DNA of 64,000 bases. Source: Tetranychus cinnabarinus. Lineage: Eukaryota; Arthropoda; Arachnida; Trombidiformes; Tetranychidae. The notes under the pieces are model-generated. The model was not told the origin of the DNA and made no database searches. It was given only the letters and a program-made list of their open reading frames with translations. The translations under genes and the position numbers were made by a program. Each line of letters opens with the position of its first letter. The stretch's first letter is position 1. This document shows, one piece after another, positions 24,413-35,516 of the stretch. The stretch covers positions 11,470,001 to 11,534,000 of the forward strand of contig WHVY01000003.1 of NCBI GenBank assembly GCA_022266195.1, given 5' to 3'.

Positions 24413-24958
24413 TGTAAAATAAACTTATGGCAAAACTACAGTTTTTTCGTGAATCGTATGATTTTAGTTGAGTTTGAATAAATAGTTAATTCTAGTTGAC
24501 ATAGAGGTCAGCAGTAGATTGAGATAACTTGCATTTTGAATTAAATTAGATTTTGTTTAGTTTTTTGTTTCATATTCGATACAGAATCACTTGGAATCGA
24601 ATGCAGTTAAATTTTTGAATTCAATTAAAAAGCTCACTAGTCTGGTATAATACCACACTCATCGAGAGATCTCATTTACTTCATACAAATATAATAATAT
24701 TTAATGTAATTTTAATGTACTCTAGCTTCAAGCATAAGTTAATCTTTGATAAGCGCCGTCTACTATACTACCAATGGACTAACTAAGCATCTTACGTATA
24801 GTAGATGGCGTTTATCAAAAATTAATTTATCCGTTAAACTTATGTTAGACTCAAAAGTGAAACAAAGTTGCATCACTTTACTCTTTGTCTTTTACCCTTT
24901 GATTATAATCACCAGGCCCAAGTGAAAACTTAACTTAAGTTGAAATAATTTTTTTAAA
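24413..24958. promoter_or_regulatory. Shared upstream region of head-to-head copies C and D
   Basis: A 546-bp spacer, the duplicate of the A/B spacer. The family upstream block lies at about 24500-24531 and the hairpin at 24748-24816. Confidence 0.6.
24748..24816 (+). repeat. Conserved 69-nt hairpin upstream of copy D
   Basis: Same length and arms as the copies at 18351 and 32529. Ends 143 nt before the start codon. The arms pair fully if G-U pairs are allowed. Confidence 0.72.
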
Positions 24959-26866
24959 ATGTTGATCAATGAGCTTCCCGACGATTGTTTGCTCACCATT
25001 TTTGACCAATTCGATAACCTGTATTATTTAATGGCCTGTTATAAAGGTAATTATGAATCATGTTTTTGTAAAATGAAAATCGTTTACAGCGTAAGTCACA
25101 AAAATCGACCCTCGTCAAATGAAAATTTGTCTCAATCATTTCTATTTTGTTACTATGTTTGAAGAGGATAAGTTGAGTGACTTTTGAGTTACATCAATGC
25201 GATTGTGCATTTTTTTGACTCCTTATAATACTTTAGTTTAAGCTTAGAATTTGTATAAAACCCATTTTGAGCTCATCAGAAGCAGATTTAGAAGTATCTT
25301 GGTCAGTTTGTGAGAAACAATAAATAAAGTGGTGCGAGTTTAAAGCGCGATATTTTTTAGATGTAAAATCCTGTTGTGTTGCTCTGAAGGCAATTGAATA
25401 ATGATTGAGCAAATCAACACTTTTATTAACTCAATAAAAATTTCATTTCAGTGTGTCTTAAATGGAGTCATTTAATTGCTCAACGAATTAAAAAAGTTAA
25501 ATATTTTTTAGGTAAGAATTCAAAGTTTCATTAATTCTTATCCTTAGTGTGATAAATTTATTAATCGAAGAAATTTATATTTTCAGAGCATCCTGATTAT
25601 TCACCTGCTCATTCACCTGATTATGTTTTTTATAGAGACAGAGATCTGATTGATTTAGCCGGTCTAAACACATTATTTCCAAATTTAATAGTAAGTTGAT
25701 ATTGTTAATCAAATGCATTTTCATTGAATATTAATTTTCTTATTTATTTCATCCATTCAGGTTGCTGAATTTTCTGATAGATTCAGTGTGAAAGTAAAAT
25801 TTGAAGATATTGTTGCATTCGTCAGAAATCATGAATCTTTGAAAGGAATGATCACTTCATCTAGTGGAATAATGGAAGAATATTGTGATAAACTTGAAAT
25901 GCTAGCTTCCGATCGTATTGAGTCACGGATTCTAATGAATTATTCCAGTCTAAAACAATTGACCTTATTTGGTGGTACTCTAGATGATTTCGAAAGAGCG
26001 GCACATTATTTACCAAATCTTGAAAGACTTCATACTCTCTTTTATGGTGATTATATAAATATTTTCTTAATAAATGTTCAATTATGAAAATTAATCTTGC
26101 ATCTGCAGACAGTTATCACAATGGTCCAGTTTGGAAAAAGCTCAAAGTAGTTGAACTGGCCACAAAAGCTGACATTTTGCGTGAGGTTTTTTATGGTTTC
26201 CTGTTCATGGATTCATGCCCGAATCTACAAAGTGCCCATATTACCATGATTTCTAGAGCTTTGTTTGTCGATGAAACAATAAATCAAGAATCTTTGCAAG
26301 ATTTAGTTATGGATTTTGTAAGTATTAGTTGAATTCGAAATGTATTTGATTTTTTGAATTTTTTTCGGAATTCAAAATTTAATCTATCTATTAAAGATTT
26401 AAATCGACAAGGTTAGGTTCTGTAAGCATGAAAGAGTCATCTGTTTATCCACATAAACTAATGCGTTTTATATTTACAGTATTGTAATAACAAAATCTGG
26501 AACGATTTGAAAAGAACTCTTATGAAATATCCAAACCTCAAACATCTTAGTCTGCGGAATCCAGAATACATAACAGATGAACATATCAAGCAATTGGTTC
26601 ACATGTTACCCAATCTGGTTATATTTGATGTTTCTAGATGTGAAGGTGTCACTCAAAAAGCTGCTGATTATGTTAAAGATCATTATAAACGAAATGGAAG
26701 ATCAACCAAATTTTACTTCTATGGGAATCGCCATGAAATCAAATCTGATTGGCCGCAGTTATCCACTAAAAAAGAAAGAATTAGCCGAGGTTTCGATTTC
26801 ATGAAACATTGCTTTCTTAAAGATTTTTACGACCTTTCATATTTCTTGGTTCCAATTGATTATTGA
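24959..26866 (+). CDS. F-box/LRR-like protein, copy D
   Basis: Six exons, 24959-25046, 25452-25511, 25587-25690, 25761-26046, 26109-26317 and 26480-26866, give 377 residues. It is the counterpart of copy B. The linker exon is 12 nt longer, apparently by repeating an SP-containing unit. The F-box reads LPDDCLLTIFDQF. The C-terminal exon is almost the same as in B (KAADYVKDHYKRNGRSTKFYF), while the LRR exons differ more. Divergent from copy C. Confidence 0.88.
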
Positions 26867-27130
26867 AAACCACATACTTATTGAAACATTTGATATTTTG
26901 TACTTTGGAAGCCCATTTAAAGAGTTTGAACTTAATGTCTATTATTTATACTCTTTTCGCGATCTGTTTTTATGTGCCCGTCCACGTTTCTTGATTCCTG
27001 TTGATTTTAAAAGCCTCATACGCGTGAATATTATCTATTGTCTAATCTAGAAAAGTTGTCTTGGTGGTCAAAGAAACTGGACTTTAGTTCGATCAAGAAG
27101 CGGTAGATAACTTTTTTGCATTATAGAGAT

Positions 27131-27600
27131 TTCAAGAAAAAATCCTTACCTCATGTGAAAGTCCTAACTAAGAACTATTTTTATACAAAATTCTGAACTA
27201 ATCCATCGTTTTTACGCTCAAGTAGTCAACATCGTTGGATTCAAAGTTGATCTGAGAGTTACAGATCATCTAAAATTCAGTTTTTCGCTAAGCTTCGATT
27301 TGGTCATAAAGCTTATCGTATTCAACCAAGTCATAATGCCTTTTGCCAACATCCCACTGTCAATGATACTTTGGCTAATCGTGTAATATCTGGTACTGTT
27401 GTGCTTAAAAATAATATAAAAGAGTTTACAGAAACTGGAGTTATATACGAAGAAACTTATCTTTTCAATACTTTCGAACTTTACAAAACAATTTTCCCAC
27501 CAAAAACCTCTTATCCACATTGATGAATGCATTCAAGCTCCTTTGCAGACACGAAAGTTGATTCATATATCCACTGAATCAAATGACAATTTGTGAATGG
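27131..27600 (+). pseudogene. FMO fragment 2
   Basis: Most of FMO exon 4 (from the SELIRRFYAQVV region to the ETGVI segment) is recognisable in broken frames. A scrap of exon 5 (QAPLQTRKLI region) follows at about 27530-27600. The upstream flank GTGAAAGTCCTAACTAAG is shared with FMO fragment 1. Frameshifts and deletions rule out function. Confidence 0.85.
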
Positions 27601-27699
27601 CTAGAATATAGATTGAATTCAAACTCTTCGAATAACGTTAGGCCTCCACAGTCACAGAGTAACAAATATATTGATAAATGTAAATGTATTGTTAATTAC

Positions 27700-27787
27700 C
27701 TTTATAGCAGTGTATTAAATCATCCAAGTAATTCACATAATCAAAAATGGTGAGTAAACAATAATCTGGAAGTTCATTAATCAACAT
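27700..27787 (-). pseudogene. Orphan F-box exon, copy E
   Basis: An 88-nt first exon with start codon, intact frame and GTAATT donor (LPDYCLLTIFDYV). No second exon follows; FMO fragment 2 occupies the position. The usual Asp-Asp of the F-box has become Asp-Tyr. A relic of a deleted gene. Confidence 0.75.
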
Positions 27788-28023
27788 TGTAAAATCAGAT
27801 TATGGCAAAAAGTAGTTCTGTCTTGAGTCTTGTGCTTGTAGACTCTACAATTAAAAAAACGGAAAAATAGTTAATTGTGATTTACTAAATTTGATTGGTC
27901 ATTAGAATGCATGATTTAATTTTAATTCAAATAGATTTCAGCAGTATATTGAGATTATTTGTGTTTATTTGTTATTGAAAATTTCAAAAAAATATCTTGG
28001 TTTGAATATCTAAATATGAGGTT

Positions 28024-29857
28024 TCAATAATCAAGAGGAACTAAGAAATGTGGAAGGTCATCAAAATGTTTAAGAAAACAATGTTTCATGAAATCGAAGC
28101 CTCGACTAATTTTTTCTCGTTCAGGGGACAACTGAGGCCAATCATACTCGATTTCATAGGAATTCCCATTGAAGTAGAATTTGGTTGATCTTCCATTTCG
28201 TTTACAATGATTTTTGATATAATCAGCAGCTCTGTGCGTCACATTATAACATCCAAAAACATCAAATAAAACCAAATTGGGTAAAATGTGAACCAATTGC
28301 TTGATATGTTTATCTTTTATGCCACGTAGATTCCTCAATGCAAGATGTTTGAGATTCGGATACTTCATGAGCAATCTTTTCAAATCATTCCAGTTGTTCT
28401 GGTCAGTACAACCCTGTAAATACAAAATCAATTAGTTTATAGGAATAAATTACGAACAGGTTACCCTCCCTGTTGACGTAACCTAAACTTGTTGACTATA
28501 ATCTAGAAATGATCAAATAAATTTGCATATTCCGAAAATGTTTTCAAAAAAATCAAGTACATGCAAAATCCAATTAATACTTACATAATCTATAACTAAA
28601 TCTTGTAAACATTCGAGTCTTATTGTTTCATCAACAAACAATGGATTATCATTCAGCAAAATATGTGCACTTTGCAAATTTGGACATGAATCCATGAACT
28701 TGAGAGCATAACAAATGCCATGAGGATATGATGAGAACAGTTCAAGTATTTTGAGCTTTTCCAATACTGGACCATTGTAAAGATCGTATTCGTAATCACA
28801 GTGCACATTTAGTCTTTCAAGATTTGGGAAATAATGGACGTATTTTTGGAATCTATCTATACTTGTCCATCCGTACAATTGTTTTATACTGGAACCATTA
28901 TGTTGACTGGTTGAATTGAATAAATCGAAGGATACCATTTCTAGGTTATCGCAATATTCGGATAGTGCTTCATGATATCGTCCAGTTAATCCTTTCAGAG
29001 ATTTTTGATTTTTGAGCAATGCAACAATATCTTCGCGTTTAACTTTTCCACCAAATTTATAAGAAATTTCAGCAATCTAAGTTGATCAGATGGATAAAAA
29101 GAATAAGAAAAAGAATACAAAATGAGCAATCGAAATGAATTTGAATAAATCATATCAACTCGCTTTTAAATTCGGAAATAATGTGCTTAGACAAGTTCCA
29201 TCAATCGGTTCGGTTCCTTGATAGAAAACACAATTACCATTCTTGGGATTGTCTCCTAAAAATATAAATTAATTAATCAGAATATTAATCACAATGAGAA
29301 TAGGTACTAAGAGTCAAAACAAAGAGTCTTACCAAGCAAATATTTAACTTTTTTGGTTCGCTGAGCAATTAAATGACTCCATTTGACACACGCTGCAATA
29401 AAAATGTTATCGAATTACTAAAATTTCATTTGATTTGCTCAATAATTATCCAATTTCCTTCATAATTCTAACAATCTACAAACATTTGTAAAGATATTAA
29501 AGAACTACGCTTCAACAGTCAGATAATGCATTGATTTAATGGTCATGTGATGTTTCTTTTCAGATTAAACTTTTAAATCTTTATAATAATGCTTGTCAGA
29601 GTCAGAAACTAGTTGACTCATATAAGAGTTTATTTGTTTAATAAAGCTAAAATATCGAATATTTGACTAGATTTATTTAGCAAATTGTGAGCATCGCTGA
29701 AGGTATGGAAAATTTTATGGATATTTTATGTGATTGTTATGATAAAGAAAAAACATGATTGATACTTACCTTTATAGCAGTTTACTAAATCATCCAAGTA
29801 ATCCAAATAATCAAAAACGGCAAGCAAACAATCATCTGGAAGTTCATTAATCAACAT
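28024..29857 (-). CDS. F-box/LRR-like protein, copy F
   Basis: Exons 29770-29857, 29333-29392, 29164-29255, 28585-29076 and 28024-28413 give 373 residues, in the five-exon form. The intron after exon 3 begins GCGAGT, while sister copy J has GTGAGT at this place, so a GC-AG intron must be assumed. Exon 2 begins ACVKW rather than VCIKW. The LRR exon has the IAEISYKFGGKVKREDIVALLKN start seen in J. Head-to-head with broken copy G. Everything else is in frame through the C-terminal motif SRGFDFMKHCFLKHFDD. Confidence 0.83.
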
Positions 29858-30370
29858 TGTAAATAAACTTATAGCAAAACTATAGTTTTTTTGCTAATCG
29901 TTCGATTTTAGTTTGAATGGATAGTTAATTTTAGTTGACATAGATGTCAGCAGTAGATTGAGATAATTTGCATTTTGAATTAAATTAGATTTTGTTTAGT
30001 TTTTTGTTTCTCATTCGTGTTTTAAATTACTTTTGAATACTACATGAACCTGGTGCATCAAATAATTTGATTTTCATTTGTTTGAGTCAATATTATAGGC
30101 TGTCTGATTATTAAGAATCGAAATGAAAATTTTTCAGAGCCTGGAGAGAAAGTGAATTCAACTAATTATCTTAATCTACTACTGATATCTATGTGAATTA
30201 CAGGCAGAAACATTATTAAATGATACAATCTGGTAATCAATCAGATCTAGTAATTCACCCAAAGAGTAAAGATTCCTCTACTCTTTGATAAGTCACCATT
30301 AAATCTTTTCCATTTTCTCTACGGTCACCAGAGTCAAGGAAAAATTGTAGTTAACATTATTTTATTTACA
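29858..30370. promoter_or_regulatory. Shared upstream region of copies F and G
   Basis: Carries the family upstream block in both directions: about 29939-29970 for F, and a diverged forward version near 30160-30200 for G. No hairpin of the 69-nt type. Confidence 0.55.
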
Positions 30371-31649
30371 ATGTTGATCAATGAACTTCCAGATGATTGT
30401 TTGCTCGCCATTTTTGATAATTTGAGTTGCTTGAGAGATTTAATAAACTGCTATAAAGGTAAGTACCAATCATGTTTTTTTTGAATCATAAAATTTATAT
30501 TTCCATTGGTAGGGGGCTTTCACGAAAAATCAACACTCGGCAAAGTTAGTTGGTAGTCTGAGCGAATACATAACCATTTTGAACTTATCAGCAGCATATT
30601 CAACATAATTATAGCCGTTTTCGAGAAACCATGCAACTTCAAAGTGAACGCGAAATCGTATTCAACTGTTAAGACGAAACTTAGTTTTTAAATGTCCTTT
30701 AAAAAATTTAATTCAATAAGCTGTCGATGTGACATGACACGCACCTTCTGCTCACCTTTAGAAGTCAATCTAGTTTACGATTTGCAGAAAGAGTCTCGCA
30801 TCGATCTACTAGCTTCGAACCCTTAGTATTGTTAATGATAATTTATAATTAAATTTTAATCTGAATGAAACATATTTCTTACCTTGTGATCTTTACATCA
30901 TTCAATCATCTGACTGTCGAGGCGCAGCATTTTTAGATGTTATGTTGGGTTGTCTCTGAGGCAATTGAATAATCAAATGTCTTTATTAATTCAAGTACTT
31001 CATTTCAGTGTGTAATAAATGGAGCCATTTAATTGCTAAGCGAACTGAAAAAGTTAAATATTTTATGAGTAAGATCCAAATTTGCACTAATTCGCATTCT
31101 CACTGTTATCAATTTGTTTAATGGCTAATGTAATTTCTTGTTTTCGAAAAATTTTTCGGAATATCCAAATTTAGTTAATCTATTTATGATTAAAATGGAA
31201 GGGTCATCTGTTCAAAATTAATCAATGTAAACTGTTCAGTGTTATATTCACAGAATTATTTTAATCTAGGCCTGATTGACTGGAATGATTTAGAAAGATT
31301 GATTATGAAATATCCAAATCTCAAACATCTTGCGTTGAGGAGCGCACCTTTTATAAAAGATGGACATATCGAGCAATTGATTCACATTCTACCCAATTTA
31401 GTGCTGCTTGATGTTCGTGGATGTCGTGGAGTCACTCGAAGAGCTGCTGATTATCTTCATAGTCATTGTAAAAGATATGGACGATCAATCAAGTTTTACT
31501 TCGAAGGATTTTGCCGTAAAATAGTAACAGATTGGCCTCAGTTGTCCGCTAAAAGAGACAAAATCGCTCGAGGCTTTGATTTCATGAAACATTGTTTTCT
31601 CAAAGATTTTGGTGATCTTCCACATTTTTTAATTCCTGCTGATTATTGA
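30371..31649 (+). pseudogene. F-box/LRR copy G, lacking exons 3 to 5
   Basis: Exon 1 (30371-30458) and exon 2 (31009-31068) are intact. So is the last exon (31254-31649, DWNDLERLIMKYPNLKH to FLIPADY). Between exon 2 and the last exon only about 185 nt remain, where the start of intron 2 runs into the end of intron 5. Splicing exon 2 to the last exon shifts frame and stops within a few codons, so the likely product is an F-box-only peptide of about 50 residues. Confidence 0.85.
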
Positions 31650-32723
31650 ATCACATGCTTACATGATAGGTATATATTTGCTTACAATATGTACGAATGG
31701 AACCCGCGATCTAGACTGATCGTAATTTTTTCATTGTTTTCAATTAATTCAATCCATATTCACAGACTCGAAATTAATTCTTGATGAAAACCATCGTCAA
31801 TGTTAAAAACTAAAAAATAAAATAAAATCTGGTTCTGCTGCTGAACTTTGAAAGTGATTTCATCTAAAACCTTCAGAGAATCTGAGAAATCTTTTAATTA
31901 CACGAATGATGCCAGTTCTTTTGTCCCTAAAAGTTCATCAGGTCGTAACTCTTAACTCGAAAGTCAAAGATTTGGCACTTATAAATCATCCAACAATTAA
32001 CTAAAAAAAATACTTCCCTCCACAATACTTTTGAATACTGTATTCCAATCACCCTGAACATGATTCTCTCAAGAATCTGAGCTCCTAGAAAACTCTAGTA
32101 TTTTTTGTTACTGATGTCAAACCATGGTCATAATTTGGCTTTAGAATTCATTACCACCACTTTGAAGTAAAAATGACTGACCATGACTGAAGTTTTTTCG
32201 CTGAGAAACTTTTCCTGACAATCGTAACTAAAGTGAGTTTATTAAAATTAACCAAAACTAACTCTTTGATTTTCTCCCGATCAAACTGAGCTCATAACAC
32301 ACAACGTGAACAAGACAGACCTGGACATTGCCCAGACAATCTCTCGACAACAGAATCCTCATACAGAATCACTTGGAATGGAATGAAGTTAAATTTTTGA
32401 ATTTAATCCAAATGCTCAATAGACTGGTATAATATTAACACCCTCATAAAGACATCTCATCACAATATACAGCTAATGTTTATTGTAATTTTATTTAATA
32501 CACCAGTTTCATGCATAAGGCAATCTTTGATAAGCGCCGTCTACTATACTACCAATGGACTAATTAAGCATCTTACGTATAGTAGATGGCGTTTATCAAA
32601 AATGTAATGTAAGTCTCAAAAATGAAATATTGTTGCAACACTCAACTCTTTGTCTTTACCCTTTTCTCAAAAATCACCAGACTCAAGTGAACTTGTAGTT
32701 ATAAACTATTAATTTATTTAACA
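31650..32723. other. Spacer before copy H
   Basis: AT-rich. The left part (31.7-32.3 kb) is not seen elsewhere in the window and has no coding signature. The right part is the H promoter, related to those of B and D and including the hairpin. Confidence 0.55.
32529..32597 (+). repeat. Conserved 69-nt hairpin upstream of copy H
   Basis: Third copy of the 21-nt-arm hairpin, ending 127 nt before the H start codon. Arm and loop length are the same as in the other two copies. Confidence 0.72.
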
Positions 32724-34690
32724 ATGTTGATCAACGAACTTCCCAATGATTGTTTGCTCGCCATTTTTGATTATGTGAATTATCTGGGTGATTTAATAAA
32801 CTGCGATAGAGGTAATTATGAATATTGTTTCTTTGTATTTCCATTGAAAGTGGCATGTCACGAAAAATTGACTCTCGTCAAATTGTAAATAGACCTCAAT
32901 TATGTCGATGTTTTGCTCAGCAAATTTTGCTGTATTGACGAGAGAGAGTCTCGCATAAGTCAATAAGTTTCGCGCTCTGAGTATCAAAAGTTGCATCCGA
33001 ATGAAACATCTGACGGGTGTGGCGCAGTATTTGAATATTTTTACAGATGTTGAGTGATGTTGTTTCGGTTCTGAAAGCAATTGGATAATGATTGAGCAAA
33101 TCAATAACAAATTTAGTAATTCTTTAAAAATTTCATTGCAGTGTGTACTAAATGGCGTTATTTAATTGCTGAGCGAAATAAAAAAGTTAAATATTTGTTA
33201 GGTAAGTTTCAAGTTTTCATTCATGCTTATTCTCAATATGATAAATTTATTAATAGCTTAAATTTATATTTTCAGAGGATCCCCATCAGAAACCGGATTC
33301 TGTTCTTTATAGCGGAGATGATCCTGATGAATCAGAATCAGATGATGTTCATTATAAGGCAGAAGATTCTGATTCTGATTATTATGATGATGATGATCCT
33401 CCTCGTGATTATGATTTTCATGATTATTCATCAGATTGTGTTTATTATGTGGAAAGAGATTCGATTGATGGCACCGTTCTCAGCACATTATTTCCAAATT
33501 TGACAGTAAGTTGATATTTTTAATCAAATACCTTTTTGCATTTTTCATTGAATTTTAATATTCTTATGCATCTTTATCTTCTAGATTGCTGAATATTCGA
33601 ATAGATTCATAGAGAAAGTAGATTATGAAAATATCGTTTCATTTATCAGGAATCATAAACCTTTGAAAGGAATAATCAAATGGCTGCATAGACCAATAGA
33701 AAAACATTGTGATAAACTCGAAATGCTATCCGCCTTTTATATACATCGCAGCATTATACAAAAGGTTTCGAGTATAAAACAATTGCACCTTCAGTCTTGT
33801 TCTCTAGCTGATTTCAAAAGAGATGCTCATTATTTGCCAAATCTTGAAAGACTACATACTAGGGATGAAGGTAATTATATAAATATTTTGGTCTAAAATG
33901 TTTGTAATGAAAATCTATTGTTCAGCCCCATGCAGATACTACGATGGTCCAGTATTGGAAAAGCTTAAAATTTTTGAGCTGGATTTTTCATCTTCTTGTG
34001 TGACAGACATTTGTTATTGTTTCCAGTTCATGGATTCATGTCCAAATTTACAAAGTGCCTACATTTTCTTGGGTGCTAATCGATTTTATGTCGATGAAAC
34101 AATCAAACACCAATGTTTACAAGATTTGGTTATAGTTTTTGTGAGTATTAATTCAATTTGAGATGAAATGTCTTCTTTGTGAATATTAAATTCCATTCAG
34201 ATATATCTTATATTAAAATAATCAGGGTCAGGTTGTGTCAACAAGGAAAGGTCATCTGTTCAAAATTATCAATATAAACTAATTTATTTTATAATTACAG
34301 GCTGATCCTCCCCGAACCGACTGGAATGATTTAAAAAGATTGCTTATGAAGTATCCGAATCTCAAACATCTTGGGTTGAGGAACGCAAGTAACCTAAATG
34401 ATGAACACATAAAGCAATTACTTCACATTTTACCCAATTTAGTGCTGTTTCAGGCTGATATATGTGAGGAAATCACTGAAAGAGCTGCTTATTATGTTCA
34501 AGATTATTGTAAAAGACATGGACGATCAATCGAATTTTATTCCAATGAGAATTCCTATGAAATCGAGTATGATTGGCCTCAGTTGTCCACTAAACAAGAA
34601 AAAATTAGTCGAGGCTTTGATTTCATGAAACATTGTTTTCTTAAAGATTATTGGGATCTTCCACATTTCTTGATTCCTGTTGAATACTGA
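32724..34690 (+). CDS. F-box/LRR-like protein, copy H, with acidic linker
   Basis: Exons 32724-32811, 33142-33201, 33276-33505, 33585-33870, 33926-34140 and 34301-34690 give 422 residues, the longest copy here. The linker exon is 230 nt instead of the usual 92 and encodes about 46 extra residues rich in Asp, Ser, Tyr and Glu (for example DSDSDYYDDDDPPRDYD) between F-box and LRRs. The insert keeps frame. The F-box is MLINELPNDCLLAIFDYV with VCTKWRYLIAERNKKVKYL. The C-terminus ends DLPHFLIPVEY. The acidic repeats look like expanded GAT/TCA codons. Confidence 0.88.
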
Positions 34691-35159
34691 AAATCACATA
34701 ACTAATACTTAATAATATATTTTTGACTTTGGAAGCCCATTCGAAGCTTGAAATTTTTCTCCTTTCTTTAATCAATTATAATAATGTATTTTCTGGTGGA
34801 CTTTAAAAGTTAAATCAGGCAAATGACCTTCATTAAAAAATCTCTTTGCGATCGAAGTTTCAACTTCAACCTAACTTTTCATATGAAAATGTGTCTTTAC
34901 TACAAATGACAGTTTATTTTCGCTTGTTCATTGGTACAAAAAGGGATGCTTAGTTCGCAAATTCCCGGTGATGAAATAAATTTAGCATTTTAATTTTAAG
35001 TTTAAAGGAAAATAGATAGAGGAAAGGTGCAGGATGAGAGGTGGGTTTGTTTTGAATTGAGTATTTGGTGTTGACCGAGGCTGACAAATTATCTCAATCT
35101 ACCGCTAAAATATTTCAAAATTTTGACCAGGGAACTTCCCAATGTTTATTTATTTTTTG
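34691..35159. other. 3' flank of copy H
   Basis: AT-rich, no gene seen; convergent with the - strand relics that follow. Confidence 0.5.
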
Positions 35160-35440
35160 TTTAGTGGACAACTGAGGCCAATCATAATCGATTTCATAGA
35201 AATTCTCATCAAAGTAAAACTTGATTGATCGTCCATATCATCTACAATAGTCTTCAACATAATCAGTAGCCCTTTGCGTCACATTACATTCACGAACATC
35301 AAATAGAACCAAATCGGGTAAAATGTAAACCAATTGCTCGATGTGTTCATCTTTTTTGCTACGTAATTTCCGTATATGTTTGAGATTCGGATATTTCATA
35401 AAAAAATCTTGCTAAATCATTCCAGTCGATTTGAGGATGG
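35160..35440 (-). pseudogene. Solo last-exon relic
   Basis: Matches the last F-box-family exon from IDWNDL to the DWPQLST segment but has a frameshift in a T run after the LRR start and a TGA where CGA codes Arg in the YCKRYGR motif. The final 30 codons are missing. No other exons belong to it. Confidence 0.8.
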
Positions 35441-35516
35441 TCGAATACATTTTATTGATAAAACAATGGGCTTCCGAGGTATAAAAATAACAAATAAATT
35501 AATAAGTATGCGGTTC

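Noticed and set aside
27266..27532. A - strand open frame
   Set aside because: Antisense to FMO fragment 2.
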